Source: DATLGB01 sp037724045 | Lineage (GTDB): Bacteria; Actinomycetota; Thermoleophilia; Solirubrobacterales; Solirubrobacteraceae | Length of the DNA stretch: 64,000 nt | Assembly (NCBI GenBank): GCA_037724045.1 | Contig: JBBJOW010000007.1 | Span: 1 to 64,000 of the forward strand | Direction: 5' to 3' | Part shown: positions 30,681 to 38,263 of the stretch, piece after piece | Numbering within the stretch: position 1 is the first letter of the stretch | Layout: every line of letters starts with the position of its first letter | Translations under genes and position numbers: made by a program | The notes under the pieces: generated by a model | Database searches by the model: none | What the model saw: only the letters and a program-made list of their open reading frames with translations | What the model was told of the DNA's origin: nothing

Positions 30681-30806
30681 TCAGTCCCAGATCCGACGCG
30701 TGACGGGCGGCAGCGGGGGCGACGGCGGGGCGAGGCCGTCGATGAAGGGGTCGTGGGAGACGGGCTCGGGCGGGAGCGTCGTCTCCTTGACGGTCGGGAG
30801 GGTCAT
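30681..30806 (-). CDS. Possible short protein of 41 residues
   Basis: ATG 30806 to TGA at 30681: begins MTLPTVKETTLPPEPVSHDP and ends PPSPPLPPVTRRIWD, proline-rich. No good ribosome site and no known family, so it may be chance. The rest of 30618-30852 shows nothing else. Confidence 0.2.
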   Translation of the reverse strand: MTLPTVKETTLPPEPVSHDPFIDGLAPPSPPLPPVTRRIWD

Positions 30807-30852
30807 CGCGGGCCATCTTCGCCCCCGGCCCGGCGGCACCTTCCCCGCGTCT

Positions 30853-31596
30853 TCAGCAGTACGCGCGCGCGGCCCGGTCGGCGGCCGCGCCATAGCCGCC
30901 GCCGAACAGGACCGCGTGGACGAGCAGCGGCAGCAGCTGGTACAGCGCGACGCGGTCGGCGTGCCCCTCGGCGAGCGGCGAGACCTCTTCGTAGGCAGGC
31001 AGGAAGTCCGGCCCCGGTCCGCCGAAGAGCGACAGCATGGCGAGATCGACCTCGCGGTGGCCGCCGTACGCGCCCGGGTCGATCAGCCACGGCGATCCGT
31101 CGGGGCCGGTCATGACGTTGCCGCTCCAGAGGTCTCCGTGCAGGCGCGCGGGAGGCTCGGCCGGGCCGCACAGCCCGGGCAGTCGTGCGATGACGCGCTC
31201 GATGCGCAGCGCGGCGCCGTGCGGAAGGGCGTCCGCGTCGACGGCCGTGCGCAGCAGCGGCTCGAGCCGCTGCGCCCCGTAGAACGAAGGCCAGTCCGGC
31301 GCGGCGCCGTTGGGCACCTCGAGCGGGCCGAGAAAGGTCCGCTGCGCGCCCCAGCGCTCGGCCCCGAGCGCGTGCAGCTGCGCGAGCCCGCAGCCGAGCT
31401 CCGCGTCGAAGGCCGCCGAGCGCGCGCCCGGCTCGATCCGCTCCATCACGATGGCGTCGTCGGCGACGTCGAAGACCCGCGGCACGCGCAGCGGCCCCTC
31501 CCCCAGCCACGCCAGGCCCGCCGCCTCCGTCGCGAAGAAGCCGGGCGGCGCGTCGGCGCGCCGTTTGACGAACCGCCTACTTCCGGAGATGGGCAA
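30853..31596 (-). CDS. Fructosamine kinase / APH-like phosphotransferase with shortened N-terminus
   Basis: Kinase-fold enzyme of the fructosamine-3-kinase family, which phosphorylates glycated amines. Motifs: FVKRRADAPPGFFATEAAGL (ATP-binding Lys region), the catalytic loop ARLHGDLWSGNV, and WLIDPGAYGGHREVDLAML with the metal-binding Asp. The first residues usually form the glycine-rich strand pair before the VFVK lysine, but here PISGS is followed directly by RRFVK, so about 14 residues are missing. The best start is TTG 31596, overlapping the phosphatase end by 20 bases. Confidence 0.75.
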   Translation of the reverse strand: MPISGSRRFVKRRADAPPGFFATEAAGLAWLGEGPLRVPRVFDVADDAIVMERIEPGARSAAFDAELGCGLAQLHALGAERWGAQRTFLGPLEVPNGAAPDWPSFYGAQRLEPLLRTAVDADALPHGAALRIERVIARLPGLCGPAEPPARLHGDLWSGNVMTGPDGSPWLIDPGAYGGHREVDLAMLSLFGGPGPDFLPAYEEVSPLAEGHADRVALYQLLPLLVHAVLFGGGYGAAADRAARAYC

Positions 31597-32059
31597 GCAG
31601 CCCGCGCGACGCGCGGTCGACCACGTCGAGGACGTTCTCGAAGCCGTCGTCGCCGCCGTAGTAGGGGTCCGGAACGTCAAGGTCCCCGGCGGCGACCGCC
31701 ACGGGATCGAACGAGCGCAGGAGCACGACCTTGTCGCGCGCCACCGGGTCGGGCGCGAGCGCGCGCAGGTCGCGCTCGTTGGCCCGGTCCATGGCGACCA
31801 CGAGGTCGTGCGACGCGAAGTCCTCGGCGATCACCTGACGCGCAGCTCCCTCGAGGGTGATGCCGCGTGTCGCGGCCGCCGCGGTCGACCGCGCGTCCGG
31901 CGCGCGCCCGACGTGCCAGTCGCCGGTGCCGGCGCTGTCGACGGCGATCTCGTGCTGGAGACCGGACTCGGCCACCAGCCCTCGCAACACGGCCTCAGCG
32001 GTGGGCGAGCGGCAGATGTTGCCGAGGCAGACGAGAAGGATGCGTTGAACGGGCGCGTC
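31577..32059 (-). pseudogene. Low-molecular-weight protein tyrosine phosphatase, start codon lost
   Basis: The frame encodes RILLVCLGNICRSPTAEAVL, the P-loop C-x5-R-S of these phosphatases, then SAGTGDWHVGRAPDARSTAA and the general-acid segment VPDPYYGGDDGFENVLD. Between an in-frame TAG (32062-32060, inside the repeat element) and the P-loop cysteine there is no ATG, GTG or TTG; the first is GTG 31990, after the P-loop. The inserted repeat at 32060-32227 has therefore cut off the start. Translation from a rare codon such as ATC 32044 cannot be excluded. Otherwise intact. Confidence 0.75.
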
Positions 32060-32227
32060 CTAGTGTCCCGAGTCGTTAGTTCGTTGACACCGAGAGGGAT
32101 GCCGGATCGTGTCTGCCGTGCACCGGTATTCGTTGGCATACCGGGCGTACGTCGGCGAATACCGGGGCGCGGCAGACGCGGGCCGGCGCCGTCCGAGTGT
32201 CAACGAAATACTGACTCGGGACACTAG
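32060..32227. repeat. Composite CTAG-bounded palindromic element (REP/MITE-like)
   Basis: The left end CTAGTGTCCCGAGTC (32060-32074) recurs inverted at the right end (32213-32227). Each end continues with GTTGACAC (or GTGTCAAC inverted) and can form its own hairpin, like the single unit at 9733-9767. The centre holds a second long inverted repeat (GTCTGCCG...CCGGTATTCG with CGAATACCGG...CGGCAGAC). The right CTAG provides the TAG stop of csp; the left end abuts the phosphatase frame. No coding capacity, so it would need a transposase supplied elsewhere. Confidence 0.8.
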
Positions 32228-32427
32228 AGCGCGTCGACGCTGATGGCCTTCGGTCCTTTCGGACCGTCCTCGGACTCGTAGTTCACGCGCGCGCCGTCGG
32301 CGAGCGTGTGAAAGCCGGATCCGTTGATCGAGGAGTGGTGCACGAACAGGTCCTTGCCCCCCTCGTCGGGCGTGATGAAGCCGAAGCCCTTGTCATTGTT
32401 GAACCACTTGACGGTTCCGGTAGCCAT
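32224..32427 (-). CDS. Cold shock protein
   Basis: 67-residue CspA-family RNA/DNA-binding OB fold: MATGTVKWFNNDKGFGFITP with RNP1 (KGFGFI), then DLFVHHSSI (RNP2) and GARVNYESEDGPKGPKAISV. ATG 32427. Its TAG stop falls in the right-hand CTAG of the adjacent palindromic element. Acts as an RNA chaperone. Confidence 0.96.
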   Translation of the reverse strand: MATGTVKWFNNDKGFGFITPDEGGKDLFVHHSSINGSGFHTLADGARVNYESEDGPKGPKAISVDAL

Positions 32428-32526
32428 CTGTCCTCTTCCGATCCTCTGATTGAGATCCGGACCCCCCGGGCCCGGCGGCGCGACTTATACCAGGGTTGCG
32501 GCGCCGACCGGTGAACACCCGTAGCG

Positions 32527-32796
32527 ATGGCCTTCGTCTATCTGCTGCGCTGCGGCGACGGGACGCTCTACTGCGGCTGGACCAACGACCTGGCGGCGCG
32601 CCTGGCCGCCCACGCCGGCGGCATCGGCGCGAAGTACACGCGCGGCCGGCTGCCGGTCGAGATCGCCGCCGCCTGGGAGGTCGGCGACCGGGGGACGGCC
32701 ATGTCGCTCGAGCACCGGATCAAGCGCCTGGACCGCCCCGCGAAGGAGCGGCTCGTCGCGGGCGAGGCGCTCGCGAACGCCGTCAGGCGCGCTTGA
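32527..32796 (+). CDS. GIY-YIG domain protein (UPF0213/YhbQ-like)
   Basis: 89 residues from ATG 32527: FVYLLRCGDGTLYCGWTNDL gives the GIY-YIG core (VYLL...LYCG), followed by AARLAAHAGGIGAKYTRGRL and LEHRIKRLDRPAKERLVAG. Single-domain proteins of this group are widespread putative nucleases of unclear role. It diverges from csp, and its end overlaps the convergent secreted-protein gene by 14 bases. Confidence 0.9.
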   Translation: MAFVYLLRCGDGTLYCGWTNDLAARLAAHAGGIGAKYTRGRLPVEIAAAWEVGDRGTAMSLEHRIKRLDRPAKERLVAGEALANAVRRA

Positions 32797-34156
32797 TCTT
32801 GAAGAAGACGCTGCGAGCGCCGGCGGCCGACTTCGTGGTCGCCTTGACCGCGATGGCCGGGCCCTTGGCCTGACGCAGCGCCCGCTTGGCCTTCGCGTTG
32901 AGTTTGACCGTCACCGTGCGCGCGCTGCCGGCTGGTACGGAGAAGGCCGCGCTGCCGAAGAGCGTCCCCTGCTTGGCGAGAGCGAGCCGACCCGCGCAGT
33001 TACCCGGACCCTCGCAACGCACCTTCAGCGCGACCGCGCCCTTGCGCACCGCAAGGCTGACCTTCGGCTTGACCGGCATGGCGAGTGAGGCGCTCGAAGT
33101 GGGGCCCCCACCCTCGCCGACGAGCTCGAAGCCCCCCTCCTCGAGCTTGGCGCCGCCGGCTGGGCGCACGATCGTCGTCACCGACAGCCGGCCGCCTGAC
33201 TCGCGCAGCTTGCGGACGCCGTTGGCGTTCAAAGAGACGCCGACGGCGCCCTCGGAGCGGCCGGCCAGCGAGAACGACCCCTCACCGACGATCGTGCTTG
33301 CGCCTTGCTTGAGGAAGAGCATCCCCTCGCACGGACGCAGCGACACGCAGCCGATCTGGACGCTGGCCTTCTGACTGGCCACCTTGAGCTCGCGGGACTG
33401 GTTGGGCAGGCTGACCGTCGGCCCCTGGTTCTCCTCATCGGACCGGCAGAAGGGCCGCGCATCGTCGCCCGTGGCGATCGTCGCGCGCATCAGCAGCTCC
33501 TGGCCGCGGCGCTCCGTTCCGCTCTCGACGTCGCCGACCTGGAACCCGTTGCCGTCGTCGGTCCCGCCGTTGGTCGTGCCCTGCTCGAAGACCGAGACCC
33601 CGGAGTTCGGCACGCTGCCGAACATCTGGACGGGGTAGCCGTCGGCGTAGAAGTTGTCGGGGAAGCCGCCGAAGGCCGGGTCCGTGTTGCCGAAGCCGCC
33701 CGAGGTCGCGAGCGCGACGATGTCCCCCGGCTGCACGCAGATGCGCGGCTCGTCCTTGATGAGCGTGAAGGTCGACAGCTGCTGCTCGTCGCCGCCGAAC
33801 GGGAAGGGCAGGTCGTTGGAGGCCAGAATGAGCTCGAAGGTGCCGTTCGCGTTCGGGCGCAGCACGGCGATCTTGAAGTTGAAGGGCGGATGGCCGGAGC
33901 TCTCGTAGGCCGGGTTGGACGCCTTGAGCACGGTGCCCTTGAAGGTGACCTGGGCGACCTCGCCCTGCACGGGCGCGACGACCCCGCTGCCACCGCTCCC
34001 GAACGCGGTGGGGAAGGCGGCCCAGTCGCGCGGATGCGACTGGGCGATCGAGGCGCGCGCCGACAGGTCGCTGCCGATGGTCACCGCGCCCGCGTGAGCG
34101 ACGGCCGGAACGGCGAGCAGGAGGGCGAGAGCGGTGAGGGGAGCGAGGCGGCGCAT
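32783..34156 (-). CDS. Secreted protein of unknown function, 457 residues
   Basis: Signal peptide MRRLAPLTALALLLAVPAVA (ATG 34156; ATG 34174 would add 6 residues) with cleavage after AHA. The mature part has a beta-rich lectin- or jelly-roll-like N-terminal domain (VAQVTFKGTVLKASNPAYES) that includes a calcium-type Asp/Gly stretch (TTNGGTDDGNGFQVGD), then two similar Lys/Ala-rich beta domains, each with a cysteine pair (CVSLRPCEG, CEGPGNCAGR) and VSLNANGVRKLRESGG / VTVKLNAKAKRALRQAKG. This duplicated C-terminal module is common in exported Thermoleophilia proteins. Probably extracellular. Confidence 0.8.
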   Translation of the reverse strand: MRRLAPLTALALLLAVPAVAHAGAVTIGSDLSARASIAQSHPRDWAAFPTAFGSGGSGVVAPVQGEVAQVTFKGTVLKASNPAYESSGHPPFNFKIAVLRPNANGTFELILASNDLPFPFGGDEQQLSTFTLIKDEPRICVQPGDIVALATSGGFGNTDPAFGGFPDNFYADGYPVQMFGSVPNSGVSVFEQGTTNGGTDDGNGFQVGDVESGTERRGQELLMRATIATGDDARPFCRSDEENQGPTVSLPNQSRELKVASQKASVQIGCVSLRPCEGMLFLKQGASTIVGEGSFSLAGRSEGAVGVSLNANGVRKLRESGGRLSVTTIVRPAGGAKLEEGGFELVGEGGGPTSSASLAMPVKPKVSLAVRKGAVALKVRCEGPGNCAGRLALAKQGTLFGSAAFSVPAGSARTVTVKLNAKAKRALRQAKGPAIAVKATTKSAAGARSVFFKIKRA

Positions 34157-34213
34157 TGAGACGAGTATCGGCATCCGCGCAGACGAGCGTCGCGACGTGG
34201 GCCGGAGAACGGA

Positions 34214-35488
34214 CTACTTTTCGACGATGGCGACCACGCCCTGGCCCCCCGCGGCGCAGATCGAGATCAACGCCCGGCCGGAGCCGCGGCGGTCGAGCAG
34301 CTTGGCCGCGGTCGCGAGGATCCGGCCGCCGGTGGCGGCGAACGGATGCCCGGCGGCGAGCGACGAGCCGTGCACGTTGAGCTTCGCGTGGTCGATCCTT
34401 CCCAGCGCGCCGTCCCCTCCGAGCTGCTCGCGGCAGAACGCCGCGTCCTCCCACGCGGCGAGTGTGGTCAGCACCTGCGACGCGAACGCCTCGTGGATCT
34501 CGTAGAAGTCGAAGTCCTGCAGGGTGAGGCCGGCGCGCTCGAGCAGGCGTGGCACGGCGTACACCGGCGCCATCAGCAGCCCCTCGTCTCCGTGGACGTA
34601 GTCGACGGCACACGTGCCCGAATGGGTGAGGTACGCGAGCACCGGGACATCGTGCGCAGCGGCCCACTCATCGGTCCCGAGCAGGACGACCGCGGCGCCG
34701 TCAGTGAGCGGCGTCGAGTTCCCGGCAGTCATCGTGCCGCCCTCGCCGCCGAACACCGGCCGGAGCTTGGCGAGCTTGTCCTCCGAGGAATCGGGGCGCA
34801 GGTTCTGGTCGCGCGTGACGCCCATGAACGGCGTCATCAGGTCGTCCATGAAGCCGGAGTCGTAGGCCGCCGCGAGGTGCTGGTGGCTCGCCGCCGCGAG
34901 CGCGTCCTGATCGGAGCGGCTGACGTTCCAGCGCGCGGTCGTCAGTGCCTGGTGCTCGCCCATCGACAGGCCTGTGCGCGGCTCGGAGTTGCGCGGGATC
35001 TCGGGCACGATCTGGCCGGGGCGCAGGGAGCCGAGCAGCTTGATCCGCGCCACGGCGCTCTTGGCGCGGCTCGCCTCGAGCAGGATGTGGCGCAGGTCCT
35101 CGTTGACCGCGATCGGCGCGTCCGAGGTGGTGTCCACCCCGCCGGCGATGCCGACCTCGATCTCGCCCAGCTTGATCTTGTTGGCCACCGACAGCGCGGC
35201 CTGGATGCCGGTGTCGCACGCCTGCTGGACGTCATGGGCGGGGGACGCGTGGTCCAAGGCCGAGCCCAGCACGCACTCTCGCGTGAGGTTGAAGTCGCGC
35301 GCGTGCTTGAGGACGGCGCCCGCCACGACCTCCCCGACGCGCTCGCCCTGCAGGTTGAAGCGCGCCACGAGTCCGTCGATCGCGGCGGTCAGCATGTCCT
35401 GATTGGACGCCTCGCTGTAAGGGCCGTTGGAACGGGCGAACGGGATCCGGTTTCCGCCGAGGATCGCGGCGCGCTTGACGTCACTCAT
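34214..35488 (-). CDS. Acetyl-CoA C-acyltransferase (thiolase), FadA2-like
   Basis: Catalyses thiolytic cleavage of 3-ketoacyl-CoA (or the reverse condensation). 424 residues from ATG 35488. It has the nucleophile Cys91 in DVQQACDTGIQAALS, the GAVLKHARDFNLTRECVLGS segment, EIHEAFASQVLTTLA, NVHGSSLAAGHPFAATGGR and the second cysteine in SICAAGGQG. It diverges from a FabG4-type reductase and MaoC hydratase, the same arrangement as fadA2-fabG4-htdX in mycobacteria. A palindromic operator lies in the 26-base divergent spacer. Confidence 0.93.
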   Translation of the reverse strand: MSDVKRAAILGGNRIPFARSNGPYSEASNQDMLTAAIDGLVARFNLQGERVGEVVAGAVLKHARDFNLTRECVLGSALDHASPAHDVQQACDTGIQAALSVANKIKLGEIEVGIAGGVDTTSDAPIAVNEDLRHILLEASRAKSAVARIKLLGSLRPGQIVPEIPRNSEPRTGLSMGEHQALTTARWNVSRSDQDALAAASHQHLAAAYDSGFMDDLMTPFMGVTRDQNLRPDSSEDKLAKLRPVFGGEGGTMTAGNSTPLTDGAAVVLLGTDEWAAAHDVPVLAYLTHSGTCAVDYVHGDEGLLMAPVYAVPRLLERAGLTLQDFDFYEIHEAFASQVLTTLAAWEDAAFCREQLGGDGALGRIDHAKLNVHGSSLAAGHPFAATGGRILATAAKLLDRRGSGRALISICAAGGQGVVAIVEK

Positions 35489-35492
35489 AGTT

Positions 35493-35510
35493 AGAAACGA
35501 TAACGTTTCT
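35493..35510. promoter_or_regulatory. Inverted-repeat operator between divergent lipid genes
   Basis: AGAAACG (35493-35499) and CGTTTCT (35504-35510) are perfect inverted arms around ATAA. The site fills most of the 26 bases between the thiolase and FabG4 start codons, so a bound regulator would control both. The form (7-bp arms, 4-bp spacer) fits a TetR-family or similar dimer; the regulator gene is not in the window. Confidence 0.7.
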
Positions 35511-35514
35511 TCAC

Positions 35515-36855
35515 ATGTCCGACCGTTATCAGCAGCTCATCGAGTCCCCGCCGGGCCGCCTGCTCGCCGGGCAGCTCGGGCTGCCGAAGCCGACCCGGCT
35601 GCGCCGCTACGAGCCGGGCCAGGCACTTGTCGAGGGCGACGCGCTGGTCAATGGCGCGCCCGGCGGCCGGCTCGTCGCAGTGGCGACGACAGCCCTGAAG
35701 ACCGCCAAGGTCAAGACGGCGAAGACCGTCGGCGGCGACGACGACGGCTACGGCGCCGTGGTCTACGACGCCTCCGCGATCGCCTCCTCGGGGGACCTGC
35801 ACCACCTGTACGCCTTCTTCCACGCCGCGATCGCCCATGTGGCGCCGTCGGGCCGCGTGATCGTGCTCGGCACGCCGCCCGAGCAGTCGGACTCGCCGGC
35901 GATGGCGATCGCCCAGCGGGCGCTCGAGGGCTTCACCCGCGCGGTGGCCAAGGAGCTGCGCGGCGGCGCGACGGCGCAGCTCGTCTACGTCGCCCCCGGC
36001 GCGGAGGCCAACCTCGCTTCAACCCTGCGCTTCCTGGCCTCCGCGAAGTCGGCCTACGTCGACGCCCAGGTGATCCGCATCGGCGCCGGCGCGTCGAGCG
36101 ATCCCGCCGACTCCGAGCAGCCGCTCGCGGGCCGCGTCGCGCTGGTCACCGGCGCCTCGCGCGGCATCGGCGAGTCGATCGCCACCACGCTCGCGCGCGA
36201 CGGCGCGCACGTGATCGGTCTCGACATCCCGGCGGCAGGCGAGCAGCTGGCGGCGGTGGCCAACCGGGTCGGCGGCACCGCGCTGCAGCTCGACATCACC
36301 GCCTCCGATGCGCCCGCCCGGCTTGTGGAGCACGTGCAGGAGCGCCACGGGGGCCTCGACGTCATCGTCCACAACGCGGGCATCACGCGCGACAAGACGC
36401 TCGCGCGCATGGACGACGCGCAGTGGGACGGGCTGATGGCGGTCAACCTCGTCGCCCCGGAGCGCCTCACCGACGCGCTGCTCGCGGCGAGCGCGCTTCG
36501 ACCTGGCGGGCGGATCGTCATGGTGTCCTCGATCAGCGGCATCGCCGGCCAGCGCGGGCAGACCAACTACTCGACCTCCAAGGCCGGCGTCATCGGCCTG
36601 ACGGCGGCGTACGCGCCGCTGGTGGCCGAACGTGAGCTGACCATCAACGCCGTCGCCCCCGGCTTCATCGAGACGCAGATGACCGCGGCAATGCCGTTCG
36701 CGACGAGGGAGGTCGGCCGGCGCCTGAACTCCCTCTCCCAGGGCGGCCTGCCCGTCGACGTCGCGGAGACGGTGGCGTGGATGGCCTCCCCGGGATCGGG
36801 CGGCGTCAACGGCAACGTGGTCCGCGTCTGCGGACAGAACCTGCTCGGTGCTTAG
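35515..36855 (+). CDS. High-molecular-weight 3-oxoacyl-ACP/CoA reductase, FabG4-like
   Basis: 446 residues, far longer than ordinary FabG (about 250). Residues 1-200 form a degenerate Rossmann/flavodoxin-like domain, and the C-terminal SDR domain has VALVTGASRGIGESIATTLA, VIVHNAGITRDK, the catalytic Ser in VSSISGIAGQRGQ and YSTSKAG (Tyr/Lys). This two-domain form is the FabG4 type, which uses NADH and long-chain 3-ketoacyl-CoA. ATG 35515 is only 26 bases from the divergent thiolase start. The next gene overlaps by 8 bases. Confidence 0.93.
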   Translation: MSDRYQQLIESPPGRLLAGQLGLPKPTRLRRYEPGQALVEGDALVNGAPGGRLVAVATTALKTAKVKTAKTVGGDDDGYGAVVYDASAIASSGDLHHLYAFFHAAIAHVAPSGRVIVLGTPPEQSDSPAMAIAQRALEGFTRAVAKELRGGATAQLVYVAPGAEANLASTLRFLASAKSAYVDAQVIRIGAGASSDPADSEQPLAGRVALVTGASRGIGESIATTLARDGAHVIGLDIPAAGEQLAAVANRVGGTALQLDITASDAPARLVEHVQERHGGLDVIVHNAGITRDKTLARMDDAQWDGLMAVNLVAPERLTDALLAASALRPGGRIVMVSSISGIAGQRGQTNYSTSKAGVIGLTAAYAPLVAERELTINAVAPGFIETQMTAAMPFATREVGRRLNSLSQGGLPVDVAETVAWMASPGSGGVNGNVVRVCGQNLLGA

Positions 36856-37651
36856 CGCCTACGCGAAGGCGGCCGTCAAGCTCGTCGGATTCGTGGGCGG
36901 CGGCGACGCGCTGCCCGAGGACGAGCTCACCCACGCGGGCATCGAGGTCGACCGCGAGCGCCTCACCGCCTATCAGAAGGTCTGCGGCTTCGGGGTGGGC
37001 GACACCCTTCCGGCCACCCACCCACACATGTTCGCGTTCCCGCTGGCGATGGAGCTGATGACACGGCTGTCGTTTCCGTTTGGGGTCATCGGGCTCGTGC
37101 ACATCTCGAACGACATCGAGCAGCTGCGGCCGATCACCGCGGATGAGGTCCTCGACATCCGTGTGCGCACGGCCGACCTGCGCGACCACGAGCGCGGGCG
37201 CCAGTTCGACGTCGTCGCGTCGGCGGAGGTGGCCGGCGAAACGGTGTGGCGCTCGGAGTCCACCTACCTGCGTCGCGAGGGCGGCGGCGAAGCCAAGGGC
37301 GGGCGCAGCGAACCGCCCGAGGCGAGCGCGATCTGGAGGATTCCCGGCGATCAGGGCCGTCGCTACGCGGGCGTGTCGGGCGACAACAACCCGATTCACC
37401 TGTACCCGCTCACGGCGCGCCTGTTCGGCTTCCCGAAGCCGATCGCCCACGGCATGTGGGTCAAGGCTCGCTGCCTCGCAGCCCTCGACGGCCATCTGCC
37501 CGACGCCTTCACGGTCAGCGTCCGCTTCAAGCTCCCGGTGCTCCTGCCGTCCAAGGCGGGCTTCGCCACCTGGACCAGCGGCGAGCAGCGTGAGTTCGCC
37601 GTCCACGACACGCGCAGCGGCAAGCCGCACGTGTCGGGCACCGTGACCTGA
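36848..37651 (+). CDS. MaoC-like dehydratase / (R)-3-hydroxyacyl dehydratase, HtdX-like
   Basis: 267 residues from GTG 36848, overlapping fabG4 by 8 bases. Double hot-dog hydratase: an N-terminal half without catalytic residues and a C-terminal half with the hydratase-2 motif YAGVSGDNNPIHLYPLTARL (Asp and His) and FGFPKPIAHGMW. It would dehydrate the product of FabG4, so thiolase, reductase and dehydratase form three consecutive steps of fatty acyl elongation or degradation. Synteny matches mycobacterial Rv0241c-Rv0243. Confidence 0.92.
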   Translation: MLSAYAKAAVKLVGFVGGGDALPEDELTHAGIEVDRERLTAYQKVCGFGVGDTLPATHPHMFAFPLAMELMTRLSFPFGVIGLVHISNDIEQLRPITADEVLDIRVRTADLRDHERGRQFDVVASAEVAGETVWRSESTYLRREGGGEAKGGRSEPPEASAIWRIPGDQGRRYAGVSGDNNPIHLYPLTARLFGFPKPIAHGMWVKARCLAALDGHLPDAFTVSVRFKLPVLLPSKAGFATWTSGEQREFAVHDTRSGKPHVSGTVT

Positions 37652-37714
37652 CTCACACAAAAAGTCCTGCAAACAAGCCTAACGTGGCCTTGCTTACGAC
37701 CGAAAGGAACCATC

Positions 37715-38215
37715 GTGAGCAAGCCACGCATCGTCGCGGCAGCCGCAGCCGTCATGAGCCTTGTGCCGACCGCCGCCGTTGCCGCCGCTCCGAGCCCGAA
37801 GCTCAAGCGCACCTATCAGCAGGCCTATGAGAAGGCCGACCGCCGGGGCGGCGATCCCGGCCGCAACATCGCCGAGGACGGCGTGCAGATGGCCGACCGC
37901 GATCGAGACGCGCGTTCGGGCGAGCTACGCCGAAGTATCGGCGTTCTGCGCAGGATGGTCGCCGCGCCGGCGACCTCCGGCGCCTCGGTCGCCAGTCCGG
38001 TCCTCGAAGCGATCGCCGCCTGCGAGTCCGGGGGCGACCCGACCGCGGTCGACGCCAGCGGCACCTACCGCGGCAAGTACCAGTTCGACCTCGGGACCTG
38101 GCAGGCCGTGGGCGGCTCCGGCGACCCCGCCGCCGCCCCCGAGGCCGAGCAGGACGCCCGCGCCGCGGCGCTGTACGCGCAGAGCGGCAGCGCCCCCTGG
38201 CCCAACTGCGGATAG
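37715..38215 (+). CDS. Secreted Rpf-like transglycosylase
   Basis: 166 residues from GTG 37715 with AAAGGAACC upstream. The signal peptide MSKPRIVAAAAAVMSLVPTA precedes a charged linker and a C-terminal transglycosylase-like domain of the resuscitation-promoting-factor family: VLEAIAACESGGDPTAVDAS (catalytic Glu), GTYRGKYQFDLGTWQAVGG and AALYAQSGSAPWPNCG. It cleaves peptidoglycan during growth or resuscitation. The stop TAG starts a stop-to-stop palindrome. Confidence 0.88.
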   Translation: MSKPRIVAAAAAVMSLVPTAAVAAAPSPKLKRTYQQAYEKADRRGGDPGRNIAEDGVQMADRDRDARSGELRRSIGVLRRMVAAPATSGASVASPVLEAIAACESGGDPTAVDASGTYRGKYQFDLGTWQAVGGSGDPAAAPEAEQDARAAALYAQSGSAPWPNCG

Positions 38216-38263
38216 TTTCCACAGTGGACCAGGGGACTGTCCCCTGGTTTCCCGGGGAAACTA
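38213..38263. terminator. Stop-to-stop palindrome / bidirectional terminator
   Basis: TAGTTTCC (38213-38220) and GGAAACTA (38256-38263) are inverted arms that contain the stop codons of both convergent genes. Inside is a 9-bp perfect stem ACCAGGGGA / TCCCCTGGT (38228-38236 and 38240-38248) with a 3-base loop. The whole 51-base segment between and including the two stops is one nested palindrome. Probably terminates both transcripts; the layout parallels the CTAG hairpin at 9733-9767. Confidence 0.75.
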
